NCBI GenBank assembly: GCA_018873245.2
Contig: JAEMBT020000004.1
Location: 558,001-622,000, forward strand
From: Archegozetes longisetosus
Lineage: Eukaryota; Arthropoda; Arachnida; Sarcoptiformes; Trhypochthoniidae
Length of the DNA stretch: 64,000 bases
Direction: 5' to 3'
Numbering within the stretch: the first letter of the stretch is position 1; the number at the start of each line of letters is the position of its first letter. Made by a program: the position numbers and the translations under genes. The notes under the pieces were generated by a model, which was not told the DNA's origin, did no database searches, and was given only the letters and a program-made list of their open reading frames with translations. Shown here piece after piece: positions 1-12,919 of this stretch.

Positions 1-31
1 AGTTGTAATTTTTGTCAATGAGAAAATTTAC

Positions 32-2074
<2,043 letters not shown>

Positions 2075-3126
2075 TTTCTTAATATAAGTTTCATAAAAAT
2101 TGAAATATATTGCACTTTTTTATAGTTTCAATGCTAGCAGTATTGAAGGCTATTCTATATGTTATAATTTATGTGCTGGAAACTGAACATTTGTATAATT
2201 CTGATAATTATTGATCGCAAAATATTTTTAAAAATGCTGTAGTACTCAGATCTGATTGATTACTTAGAAGGCATATGTTTATAGTTTAATATTACAAACA
2301 ATTTAGGGAGATATCTAAAGAATTGTTAAAATAGTAACTTAAGACTTTTCTGGGTAAACAGCCACTAATCTTTTGTGCATTATACGAGATTCTCTTGTTG
2401 TAAACAAGCAGTTCCACAATCATGGCCTCTAAAACGTATAAAAATCTTACTGCACTTCTATTACAAGTTTTTGATTTTGTAGTGTTAAGTCGACCGTCAG
2501 ACTTAGTGTTTCGTACTCTCTTAACCTAATAAAGTATTAATACTGAAAAATAACAGAAATGCAGCGGCGCTCTAATACCATTGAATGGTTCTAACTCTCA
2601 AGTCACTTTATTCTGAAAAATTTTTGCAAATTCAGACTTAACCACTGATGTTACATAAGTACACCGCGTTTATTCAAGGTGGATGCAGTCGCTAAACCAA
2701 AATTATACCAAAGATGCTTAAACATTGTTAAACAAAACTTCGCATCAAACATTTCATTGATATCTTTTAGAAAAAAGGCAATCAACTAAGTGATTGAAGA
2801 GCTGTCTGCATTAGAAAGATACCTCTACTTCGAGTGCTATAATAAAGAGGCACAAATTCTCATTCATTACATTTCCAATTGTTTATCATATCTATTATAC
2901 TACATGTTTGAACGTTGATATATAATTACTTGAATCATAAGATAGTCAAAACAATGGAATCGTATGAATTATTGATCAAGTTCAACACATTTTCATTAAA
3001 TTATAACCAACTGACATTTGAATAACAAACTTGTATTATTTTTAAATGCAAAACAACAAATACTTTCAGAAGAAAATCTATTAACTAAAATTCTGAACAA
3101 TAGATTTGTTAACTTCTTTTATTTGA
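2075..3126. other. Intergenic region upstream of the alpha-glucosidase gene
   Basis: No protein or RNA gene was recognised in this AT-rich stretch. It must contain the minus-strand promoter and 5' UTR of the GH31 gene. TATA-like runs occur just upstream of its ATG (TTTTTATAG near 2119-2127), but none is convincing enough to call a TATA box. The right end abuts the inverted repeat of the mariner element. Confidence 0.5.
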
Positions 3127-3149
3127 TTGGAAATCAAGTTTAAGCACTG
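3127..3149. repeat. Left terminal inverted repeat of the DD37E element
   Basis: This is a perfect inverted match over 23 bp to 4365-4387. The transposase start codon lies 127 bp inside it. Confidence 0.92.
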
Positions 3150-3275
3150 ACTTTGAACTTTAATACCATTAGAACCATGAATTGGTCAATGGTGATTAAG
3201 GGTGCAATTTGTAAGTCATTTATCTGTTTACATGAGTTTGTTGTATGTTTTTGGCCATAAATTGGAATTAAGATA

Positions 3276-4284
3276 ATGAAAGTGTCTGAAAGGCAGGCCA
3301 TCGCCGATAGAGTTGTGCATTTCTATGCAGAAATCAGTGGCTGCGATAAGTATCGAACTGTGAAGCACTTCGAAGAGGAGGGCCTTAAGAGGCGAACATT
3401 GTATGGCATCATTCAGAGGTATGAGACAAGAGGCACATCAAAGTTTCGGCCCAAAACTGGGTACCCGGTGACTGTGGCCACACCTCAACTCACGAGAAAA
3501 GTTGCCAAAAACTTTGACGACAAACCTTCCGGAGCGCAAAATCGGACCACAGTTCGGGACAAACCACACAACTGTCGGGAACATTAAGAGAAGACTGGGA
3601 ATAAAGACCCACAAATGTATTGAAGCCCCGAAATACGCGCCCAGACAGAAAAAGAGGGCCAAAACCAATTGCCGTAAGCTATACCGGGCTAACACACACA
3701 AGAAGTTAGTGCTCGACGACGAGTGCTATGTCATGGCTGACCCGAGAACATCCCTGGCCAGCGATACTTCCGATACATTGATTTGGCTGAAGTGCCCGAA
3801 GAAGTACTGCGTCTGGCAGGCCATTGATGAGGACGGGAATATATCTGAGCCGTACATCAAAGTCGGTACCCTAAAGAGCGATGAGTATCGGGAGGAATGC
3901 GTGGAGAAGCGGTTGTTGGCATTCAATGAAGAACATCACAATAAAAGTGATACTATGTTTTGGCCCGATTTAGCGACAATTCATTACGAATCTAGCGTTC
4001 AAACAATCCTCGCTAATAACGGCATCGATTGCGTGACCCGTGAAGTAAATGCCCCTAATGTCCCACAGGCTCGACCTATTTAGAGATTCTGGGCATTGTG
4101 TAAGAAAAAGTATTCCGAGAGGTCAGTCCCAGCAAAAAACATTCGCGGGTTTCGCCAAATCTGGTCACGAATTAGTCGAGAAGTCGCCAGAACTAATGCA
4201 AAGAATATTGTGAAAGGCATGAAGAAAAAGCTTCAGCAGATCGGCGACCACGGTGTCTATAAACCACTTAAGCCTAAAAACTAG
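3276..4284 (+). pseudogene. DD37E mariner-like transposase, inactivated by one frameshift and one stop at the catalytic residue
   Basis: The transposase would bind the terminal repeats and cut and paste the element. The first part, from ATG 3276 in frame 3, holds the N-terminal helix-turn-helix region (RTLYGIIQRYETRG). Around 3520-3540 the frame moves by one base; homology continues in the other frame from about RKIGPQFG and TTVGNIKRRLGIK. The catalytic core then reads LVLDDECYV (first Asp), WQAIDEDGNISEPYI and FWPDLATIHY (second Asp at 3967-3969). Then comes PQARPI followed by TAG at 4081-4083, where family members have Glu (PIE.FW). After that stop the frame stays open as RFWALCKKKYS to the natural end at 4284. 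Apart from these two lesions the protein looks well preserved, so inactivation is likely fairly recent. Confidence 0.9.
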
Positions 4285-4364
4285 TCGCATATATAATCAT
4301 AATTATTGTCATAAAATTTCATAATATTTGATCAATAAATTACTGAATACTTTAATTTTTAACG

Positions 4365-4387
4365 CAGTGCTTAAACTTGATTTCCAA
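4365..4387. repeat. Right terminal inverted repeat of the DD37E element
   Basis: Reverse complement of 3127-3149 with no mismatch. It begins 81 bp after the transposase stop codon. Confidence 0.92.
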
Positions 4388-4551
4388 CCATTATTTCGTA
4401 ACTGATTTAAACCTACAATCAACATCTATAAGATTGGTATTTTAAGTCTAGAGGTGCTCATTCACTTACCACTTGAAAATAACGACATCATTTTTTGATT
4501 TCAGTGTCAAAATTTGTATAATTTATTGATTAAAATTTTAGAATTTAAAGA
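4388..4551. other. Spacer between two transposon relics
   Basis: AT-rich, no recognisable feature. Confidence 0.4.
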
Positions 4552-4690
4552 ATGTCTTATGTTCTGTCAATTGAAGAGCGCGTTAATATGGTAAAGCGAT
4601 ATCATTTTGCGCAAAATAATGCAACGTAAGTGCAAAAAATTTGGCAGAGAGGAGAGAACAAGACCTTTCACAACAACAATTAAAAATGAA
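4552..4690 (+). pseudogene. Transposase N-terminal fragment with a DUF4817-like helix-turn-helix (relic)
   Basis: The reading MSYVLSIEERVNMVKRYHF followed by AQNNAT resembles the start of the DUF4817-type helix-turn-helix found in many arthropod mariner-like transposases (xTxEERVxMVxxY). After a stop the similarity resumes one base on with VQKIW and then TRPFTTTIKN, matching the family's R.P...TI. Several lesions make it non-functional. It may be the start of the relic at 5930-6706, separated by decayed or inserted DNA, or an independent element. Confidence 0.4.
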
Positions 4691-5929
4691 ATTGGGATAA
4701 ATTGCAATCGATTCAAACGTAATTAGGATTATGGAGGGCTAGGCTGAATCAGATTACTATCTAACTAGTTTGACTGAAAACTTGTGTAGAAATTGTCATA
4801 AATTGGTTTAGCTGAAAAACAGCTCAATTATTGAGATCTAAACCAATAATTAGATGGAAATGCAATAAAATTAAGTCAAAAAACTATTTGGCTTTGGTTA
4901 AATGAAATTATATTAAAGTTTAATAAACGCCATTTTGCATCTGTTCTTAATGAAATCAAGCTAGAATTGTGCTATTGCATATGACATTCAGTACATGATC
5001 GCCTGATCGAGTGCTTAGAAAGTAGTGGACACCAAGTAACTCGCTAATCATAACTTCATTCTTTAATGTGATGGATGTGTATTTAATTCCGACCGTGACT
5101 GTATTTCTTAGTCATTTAATTTTGTTGAATTGAATTTGAAATATCTATAGATTTTGAGTGCCAACCCTGCATTTAATGAAAGAGGAACAGAGGTGCCCGT
5201 ACTTTCAGACTTTTAAGTAATAACAGTATAAAGACGAGATGCTTTCTATTGCAGACTGCTCCAGATGCTTTCTAATCATTCTGTTTAGCCCTTCCCCTCC
5301 TAAATAGAACGTTACATTTTTACAAAAACTTTATTTCACTGAAATTTGTCCAGATTTCATCTAAAAATTCCTAACATTGTATTCTCTAAAACTTAAAAAG
5401 GTATGTTTCTCAGTGCTTACTACCAGTTTCAGAAACATCTTTATCATATCAATAGCACGTGATATAATATACAATAATCACATTTGAAAATGCTGACCTC
5501 CACTCGCCACAGGTATTATACACATTCAGAAATTGTTCTTTTCACTCAAGTCTTAATCAAATTTTAAGTTTAGAAAAATGTTTTATAACAAACCATATAT
5601 AGCACAAGTTCAATAGAGTATTAAATACTAAATATCTTCTATTTAGAGTATGGTAGGATTTCTTGAGTCTCGATCGAGGGATACCTTGAGACTCATTCGG
5701 ATCTCAAAGAACATTTTTATTGATTTAATCCCAATAATTAACCTTTAATTTTCTAAAGTTTTTTGTTTTAATGTTGACCGATGAAAAATATTGTATAACT
5801 AAATTGGGAAGTATTTGATGAATAATTCTAAATTTAAAGTTTAATAAATGCTTTAAAATGTGTTATACCAAAAATTGATTCGTAAAAGGTCGATTTTTAA
5901 TCAAAATAGATTTGCTAAATAGGTTTCAA
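4691..5929. other. AT-rich decayed DNA between transposon fragments
   Basis: No reading frame or RNA gene was recognised. The stretch sits between two transposase fragments and could be degenerated transposon sequence or a later insertion; nothing in it identifies which. Confidence 0.3.
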
Positions 5930-6706
5930 ATTAAATTAAGAGCTTTTATTTATTGGACAATTGTCTAAAGTGCTGGCACGGGCTGGAGTTCAGTATTATA
6001 AATGAAAAATCAAACGAAAAACATCCCCAGATCAGGATATCGTGATTTAAAAAAGGCTCAGTCTTTTGAGTAAAACAAGTTTTCGGATGGTTGAACACCG
6101 AAGGGTCCTATGATTGTAACGGATAACGAGGGTTACTTTTCTCTAGTTGGCGAAAATCTGCAAACAAATCATGGCTTCTATACTTCTGACAGACTCTCAA
6201 CAAGTATTGATGTCAAATACCGAACTAGATCTAAATTGTCGACTAGTCTTAGTTGGGTTGCGATCAGCGAAAATGATCCTTCTAACGCTTATTTGCGCCC
6301 TAAAAATTGTGCCATTGATTCAAAGAATTATTCTAAAGAATGTATAGGGAAGCGATTGGTTCCATTCCTAAACAAATATAATGAGGATGGCAAATGTCTT
6401 TTGGCCGAACTTGGCAACAGCTCATTATGTAAGGAACACGATCTCAATATTGAATAAATTTAGTATAAAATTTTTCTAGTGCGCATATAATCCACCAAAC
6501 GTTCCTCAATTTGGACCAATTGACAAGTTTTGGATTCCCCTTTAGTCTAACGTTTATAAAAATGACTGGAAAGTCAAGTGTATTGAAGACTCGCATTAGG
6601 CAAAGTTAAGCAAAATTAGTCCAGAAGGGATAATAAAAGTCATGAAGAAAGTGAAGACTAATGTTCGAAGAGTAGCAGATAGTGGACAAAACTTTATGTT
6701 TAACTA
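5930..6706 (+). pseudogene. Second DD37-type mariner transposase relic
   Basis: Fragments of a transposase occur in order but in several frames. QLSKVLARAGVQYYK and KRLSLLSKTSFRM lie near 5950-6090. Next comes TDNEGYFSL at 6119-6145, where family members have DDE.YF, so the usual Asp is Asn. LSWVAISE follows at about 6250 and YSKECIGKRLVPFLNKY at 6330-6380. After a frameshift near 6380-6395 comes VFWPNLATAHYV, where the second catalytic Asp is Asn at 6408-6410. PPNVPQFGPIDKFW then has Asp at 6522-6524 in the third catalytic position. The spacing between the last two positions is 37 residues, as in the element at 3127-4387, but the sequence is clearly different and AT-rich. The C-terminal end reads KVMKKVKTNVRRVADSG to a stop at 6704-6706. 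No matching terminal repeats were found. Confidence 0.75.
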
Positions 6707-7424
6707 AGGCTTATTTAATGCTCTTTCAGTACCTTTTCAAATTCTGTTCGATAATAAAAAGTTATTTCATTTTGAATTTTGTGCAAATTTTTAGTGATCA
6801 CTCTATAATTATATTGAATTTTTATCGATCCATAGTATAATTGGACGAAATCTAAAGTTTTATTTAAGAATTTGTTTGTTTGTTAGAAACTATTGCAACA
6901 GGCTGTTGTTCTCACTTTAAACGAGACTTGCTTCAAAAGTCACTAAATGAAACCTTGTTTTGTATTCAAAGTATATTGATTTTCATTTGAAATGCATTGA
7001 CTGTCACAAAAAGATTTAAAGTTTGAAACTCGCCTTCTTGTACTCAACATTAGCAGAAGTACAAGAAATGAATGTTTTTAACATAAGTTTGGTTCAGACA
7101 CACACTTTTGGAGTGAATCGAACTTAATCACAGTTTTTATAGTAGTCATGGTTATATAATTAATGAATCACTTGATAGCGTTACTATTTATTGGTGTAAT
7201 CTACAATTTCTTAACTTTTGTTATTTCATATCAAATATTATACTACTGTTAATGCAATACTTGTTATCAAAAATTGCTAATATTTCACTATAAACACCAC
7301 ATCAGTATCATATTTTAGTTAATTATTTTGATCACAATTAAACTTCAACTTGGGATAGCCTTTATAATTAATTAAAGTTTATAAATTAGTTTTTTCTTCG
7401 TTATCATCAAATCCATCGTTAAGA
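6707..7424. other. Intergenic region upstream of CHMP4
   Basis: It holds the presumed promoter and 5' UTR of CHMP4. It is AT-rich; no TATA box, initiator or RNA gene could be called with confidence. Confidence 0.4.
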
Positions 7425-7507
7425 ATGTCATTTATATCAAACATGTTCAGCTCAAAGCCCAAAAAGCAAGCTCAATCGGGGCCTACTGCTGCGGAAGCTA
7501 TACAAAG
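7425..7507 (+). CDS. CHMP4: CHMP4 exon 1
   Basis: The ATG lies in AAGAATGTC. The exon encodes the N-terminal amphipathic and basic segment to AIQ plus AG of the next Arg codon. The donor is AAAG|GTTTAG at 7508. Confidence 0.94.
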
Positions 7508-8662
7508 GTTTAGTTTTCTATGTCAAAACTTTCATAAAATACTCGACAAATTGAGTAAAGACTTTTTCTCAAAATTTTCCTCTAATATCCCTGATTTTTG
7601 ATGAAGTTTTCATATTTTGACCTTAAGAATAATTTTACTCTAAAAATGAAATCATATCTAATGTTTTGCCGTCGACTTATTGAGAGAAAATTTTGCTGAT
7701 TTTTCTAATAAAAAATTATTTGATTTCAAGTTTGATCGCATCTCAAGCTTTTTTCCTGCCATAAACGGACTTAGTTTTAATGAATCTATTTTTCCACATA
7801 ATTAACAGATTGAGAGGTGTCGAAGAGATGCTATTTAAAAAACAAGAATACTTGGAGAAAAAAATCGAAAGTGAACTTGAGATTATTAAGAAAAATGGCA
7901 CCAAAAACAAACGTGTTTCACTTCAAGCTCTTAAACGAAAGAAGCGTTTGGAGAGTCAATTGGCACAAATTGATGGCACTCTAACGACACTAGAATCACA
8001 ACGAGAATCGTTAGAGAACGCAAATACCAATATGGAAGTGTTGATTAATATGAAATTCGGTGCAGAAGCTCTTAAGACAGCGCAGACCAAAATCGGTGAC
8101 GTGGACAGAGTTGAGGATATTATGGACGATATCAGAGAACAACAGGAATTGGCTCAAGAAATAAGTGACCTTATTTCGAATCCAATTGGTTTTGGACATG
8201 ACGTTGATGAGGATGAGTTACTGAAGGAGTTGGAAGATATGGAACAGGAAGAAATTGATCAACAGCTACTTAATACTGAAAGTTTACCTTCAGTTCCCGC
8301 TCAACCAGTTCCTGCCTCGAGTAAGAGTGAGATTTTAGTATTTTTAATCAAAAAATACTACAGATTATGGGATTTGAAAGTTATTTGAAACTTCGAAAAC
8401 CCTTTCAGCATTATATCCCAAATTTTGTATATGAGATATAAACTGAAAGTTTAAAATTTTTTCTTAAAGGGTATCTTATTCTATTTATTTTTTATTAACT
8501 TCTTACATTGATTTTTCACAAACTTTTCGGAAAAATAACTTCTTTTTTGATAACTAGTATTAAAAGTTTATATTTTTGTGCACTTTTTCATAAGGAACGA
8601 AAGGCAAGGCAAAAGTTGAAGAGGACGATGACTTGAAAGAGTTGGCCGCTTGGGCTCATTAA
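7425..8662 (+). CDS. CHMP4: CHMP4 / Snf7 / Shrub, ESCRT-III filament subunit (complete, 3 exons)
   Basis: The main polymer-forming subunit of ESCRT-III. On endosomes, the plasma membrane and the nuclear envelope it assembles into spirals that drive membrane scission, and Vps4 disassembles it. Exons are 7425-7507, 7809-8320 and 8595-8662. The introns (301 and 274 bp) are GT-AG, phases agree, and the product is 220 residues, the usual length. It starts MSFISNMFSS, followed by the conserved GPTAAEAIQRLRGVEEML and the highly basic first helical hairpin (KKQEYLEKKIE, NKRVSLQALKRKKR, QLAQIDGTL). The core helices QRESLENANTN and DIREQQELAQEIS come next, then the acidic segment DEDELLKELEDMEQEE. The end, DDDLKELAAWAH, matches the C-terminal helix that binds ALIX-type Bro1 domains in other CHMP4 proteins. 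Nothing is missing or truncated. Confidence 0.97.
7809..8320 (+). CDS. CHMP4: CHMP4 exon 2 (Snf7 core)
   Basis: The acceptor is TTAACAG| at 7808 and the donor TCGA|GTAAGA at 8321. It encodes helices 1-5, residues about 28-198. Reading through the donor soon gives unrelated residues and a stop, which supports splicing here. Confidence 0.95.
8595..8662 (+). CDS. CHMP4: CHMP4 exon 3 (C-terminal Bro1-binding helix)
   Basis: The acceptor is TTCATAAG| at 8594, and the exon encodes TKGKAKVEEDDDLKELAAWAH and the stop TAA at 8660-8662. A second in-frame acceptor 12 nt downstream (ACGAAAG|GC at 8606) would remove four residues. The pyrimidine tract favours the first. Confidence 0.9.
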
Positions 8663-8813
8663 TTACATATGAATGACAATAACCGTAAAAATATGACACT
8701 GTTTTCTTCCGCTTGTTTTTTCTTAAAACTTTATATGAATTAATATATTATATTAGGATATTATATAAATATATAAAAGTATATTATTTGCGATTTTCTG
8801 TTTTAATGTGCAA

Positions 8814-8819
8814 AATAAA
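8814..8819 (+). promoter_or_regulatory. Polyadenylation signal AATAAA of CHMP4
   Basis: Canonical hexamer 152 bp after the CHMP4 stop codon, followed by a T-rich stretch (TGTTTTCATTT) suitable as a downstream element. Confidence 0.6.
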
Positions 8820-11575
8820 GAGTCAATGTTTTCATTTACTAATAAGAGTTTAGTTTTACGTAAATATTTGTCAGAACTTGAGCCGAAAAATGCATTTGAA
8901 GTGATGTTTTATTGAACTAATTTTCGTCATTTACTCCTCAGTATAGAAACTTTTGGATTTTGAGAACTGATACAACTAACGATAACCTTACGCCTTTCAT
9001 AATGGAATAGTATTTAAATATGCTATCATTGGATGGCAGCATAGAAACGGTCGAATATATACTTTGTATAAATCTGAATTTTTATACAAACTTTTAGTGT
9101 CATTTCTTACAATATTTGACAACAAGAATCTATTTAAATGCCAGTTTGACCATATTTGACAATTGTTATCAGAAGATCAGCACAAAGTTTATGGTGATGT
9201 TTGATAATTAAAACATTGAGTTTGTATAAATATCAAATATCGGTAATGAATGTGAGACCTCGTTATAACCATCATAAAAATGCTTGACATTCACGACACG
9301 ATTATAGACCTTAAATAAAAATCTATTAGTGTAACAATCGTTTATTCCTAATGAGAAATATAGCGCAATAATAGTAAAAGTAAAATAAGTTGTCCTAATA
9401 TTAGAGGAACACTAGCTTTTTAAGTAAATATTGCAATTTGAACTAATTCAGCTCACGGCCATTAGAGACATGTCGCAAATTAAAAGTCACATAAACTTTC
9501 ATCTATACTATTCTGACGATTGAGAAAAAGAGTCGTTTCAAATACGATATACTAATACTCAAAGCATGAGCTATTTAAGTTGTGTACACATATTGTGTGG
9601 TTAATGTCCTAATAGTCATATAAAAATATGGCCCAAATGGTCGAAAAATAATGAGCTGAAGAGAGACAGTATGCAAGAGTTTTGTCAGTAAAAGAGAGTT
9701 TCAATTTTTTTAGAAAGTGTGCAAAATAATAAGTGCGTTTGAAGAGACTCGAACGTTCATATTTTAAGTATGTAGAATATCCTTTTTCACAGCAGAACAT
9801 TCATTATTGTTATGCTAATTTATGAAAAAAGTAATTGCAATAAACTATGTTTTCAGAAATTGAAGAAACATTTCACTCAAAAATTGAATAATTTAGAAAA
9901 GCTTTTAGCATCAAAATTAAAAACCATTCTCTGAATACCCTTTGGAAAGCTTTTTGATAAATACTCTCCTTTTGACTCTTTATCACGGAATATCTTCAAA
10001 TGTTTTGCATAAGTTATGTTTAGTTTTTGTTGAGTTTTGCATATTTAATAAGTTAAAATTTTGTGATTTAATAGAGTAGAAATTTTTCATATAAATAAAA
10101 TATTCTCATAAAGCTATTGTTTAACTGTTTGCATAGGCATACATTGTTTCATTAAGTGACTTTGATTTTATTCAATTCTCTTCGCCATATGTTGAAATCA
10201 ATTAAATTCACTTTTAACATTGAAGCTGAAGGGAAGGTGATTTTCGAAAAAGTATCACTCACTATATCATTAAAATGGAGTCAACTTGACAGTTAGTTAA
10301 GGACCACAACAAGTTGAAAAATTGGTTTTTTGGCAATAAATCTCATTTAAATTATTCTCGTTTTTCTAATAGCTATCCATTTATAAGAAAGAGAGTGAGA
10401 AAAATTCAAAGCTTCTAGTGTTTACTCTATTTTTGCTCTATTTTTCTTCATGAATGCAACTTTAAAAGTAGTCACTATTGGAGTTAGAGTTGAAAAGTTA
10501 TTTATTTTTTACGACACTTAGAGAATAGGATAGTTTATTGTATTTCAGTAGTGACTAGTTTGAAACGGAAATGATGTAAATGGTGTTACGCACTAAAAAA
10601 AGACTCTCTATTATTAAGGCATGAGTCGAGACGAGAAGACAGCATAAGAAAGGACTTCCTAAATAACTATTATTAAGTAACTGAAAAAATATAATCTTTT
10701 TAAAAATTAATCTCAAAGTCATTTGAAAAGTGATTACAAAATAAGAAACTATTTGAAGAAACTGGTTATCAGACTTTCAAGTTTATTAAGTCATTAGAAC
10801 TTCAAAATCTACTGAACAAGTCCTGTCATGAAAGTTTATGTACGAAAAATAATTTGAATTTTATTCAGAAATTACTTATCAAAATTATATTATAAGCAAA
10901 ACATTGCATTTTTGACTCAAAATTTGTTGAATCCGAAGCCCTATTTTAACACTATATTGAGTTAGAGAAAATCTCTACCAGAAAGAGAAAAGTTAGAATT
11001 CTTGTGAGTCCTTAGGAAAAAGTTTGTGAGAATGCATCTGACTCTTATTTTTCAGGTCTCGTAAATAGTGAGTGTAAACAATTCCCAACAGTAGTAACTT
11101 TTTTCGTATTTTGATTCAAATTTTTTCTGCTCTCATCTTCACTAGTAGTGAATTACATTTCCGCACGAATTGCTATTTGGTTTCATAGCGATAGTGCTCT
11201 CCAATAAAGAATGCCAACTATGCCACCAAGTACTGTAGCCATTCATTGCTATTTTTCATTGCTATTTTCCTCAATAAAATTCCGATAAGCTATTGATTAG
11301 TTTTCGGTATTAACACTATTTTTTGACGTAATTTATTATTAAAAACATTATTTCGAAAGTTTCAAGTTTTTTAACGGTCTTAAAATTCAACATAAAATTC
11401 ATCGCAATATGAGATTGAAATTCTTATCAATACTGATGATTATCTGATTACTGATTCATTGGCTTTCATGGGCTTTTTGTTAATTTTCAACAATTTAATA
11501 TAATATAAAACTTGATTTCGATTTGAACAGAGACCGACAATTTTACCAAATAGTTGGAAATAGTTCTATTATAAC

Positions 11576-11592
11576 AATAATAATAATAATAA
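11576..11592. repeat. Short (AAT)n microsatellite
   Basis: Uninterrupted AAT-type trinucleotide repeat in AT-rich intergenic DNA. Confidence 0.9.
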
Positions 11593-12863
11593 GAAGAAAA
11601 CCAAAAGTTGATGTATAAAAGTTTTGTCAATAGATTTTGATAGAAATGTTGGACTGATTCTAACCGAAAGCTAAATGAAAAGTTTGGGTGCAATTTCTTT
11701 TGAAACTGCATACCTTTTTTCGGTCAAGTGATTTCTCTGCCATAGCAATACAATGTAGTTAAGGCCTGAATTTTTATAGTAGCGCTTAATAACAGTTGTA
11801 GAGATCATTTTCACATTTTTGATTACACCAATGGATACCATCACTATTTTGCGAGCACTCTATTATTTGCACTTTTTATAGAGAGCCAAAAACCATTAGC
11901 TGCCAAAAAAATCAAACAATTCGATACACACATGACAGAAGTGGTCATTCAAGTGTTCTATTTGTTTTCATATCCAATGCATGCCTTTTGGCCTTTTCTG
12001 TGTTAACTGACCGCAAAGCATATCAATTTAATATCTGACCGAGTACTGCAATTTTTCCTCTTTCTTCTGACTTGGATTACAAGTTATAGGAGAAGTCGGT
12101 CATAATATCTGTGAGTAAGTTATGACTATTTTCAATTGAATGTAGTTTCTCTAATTTTTGTTTTTATAGCATAACTAATGATTCGTAATTACGACTTAAT
12201 TGGATCTAAAATTATTCATTTTATAGTAATGTTTAACGAGTTGATTTTTGGTTTTTCACGTGTTTTCAATTAAGATCCGATACTTTGAGCAAAGCATAGA
12301 CAATTTTCGAAAGTAGAAAAATATTTTTGGGTATAAGCTTTTTAAAGTCTGAAAACAACATCCTTTTCATACTAATCTAATGATTCGAGTTTAATCAAGA
12401 GGTTGTTTCTCTTGAACAAAAACATAGCCTCTGTATATAAGCATTTTATAACTGCTTTTTTGAAATAAATTATAACCTTTACCCTGAAGATGCATATAAG
12501 TTTATATTAACAAAACATTAGCTGTATTTCTTTAATGGTTTAAGACTAAGATATAAAATCTTTTTTGGTTCATCTTTCATAGCCAGCTATAAATGTAAAT
12601 AAAAAATTGATAAAATTTTAATAAATATTAAATTTTTTCGCAGAATCTAAAAGTTGGGTCAAATATTAAATCAGATCTTTATATCGCACACTTAAAAAGT
12701 TAGTTTGCATTTTATATTAAACTTACTAACTGTCTCGTAAAGCTTGAAAAGATTAGAAAAGCAATAACTAGCTATCAAAAGTGTCGAATTGATTAGTAAC
12801 TTAATAAAATTTAGTTTTGAAAATCTTTTCTCTATTTGTACGAGAACTAGTTTATGCTCAAAA

Positions 12864-12866
<3 letters not shown>

Positions 12867-12917
<51 letters not shown>
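12867..12917. repeat. (CT)n microsatellite, 51 bp
   Basis: Uninterrupted TC dinucleotide array. Confidence 0.97.

Positions 12918-12919
<2 letters not shown>

Larger units (their letters stand above)
3127..4387 (+). mobile_element. DD37E mariner-like transposon with intact 23-bp terminal inverted repeats
   Basis: A 1.26-kb element bounded by identical 23-bp inverted repeats, 3127-3149 and 4365-4387; the outer end begins TTGGAAATC and the inner end finishes AGCACTG. Size, repeats and transposase type place it in the IS630-Tc1-mariner superfamily. The spacing between the second Asp and the expected third acidic residue is 37 residues, the hallmark of the DD37E group. A clean TA target-site duplication directly outside the 23-bp core was not found, so the true ends may lie a few bases further out. 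The body is GC-richer than its surroundings. Confidence 0.88.

Noticed and set aside
3438-3926. Minus-strand open frames across the transposon
   Set aside because: They are antisense shadows of the plus-strand transposase.
7100-7190. Minus-strand AGTTCGATTC, resembling a tRNA B box
   Set aside because: No A box and no cloverleaf could be built at the required distance.
7780-8388. A continuous 202-codon frame over CHMP4 exon 2 read as a single-exon gene
   Set aside because: Its first and last parts are intron sequence. The true N-terminus (MSFISNMF) and C-terminus (DDDLKELAAWAH) are supplied by separate exons with matching phases.
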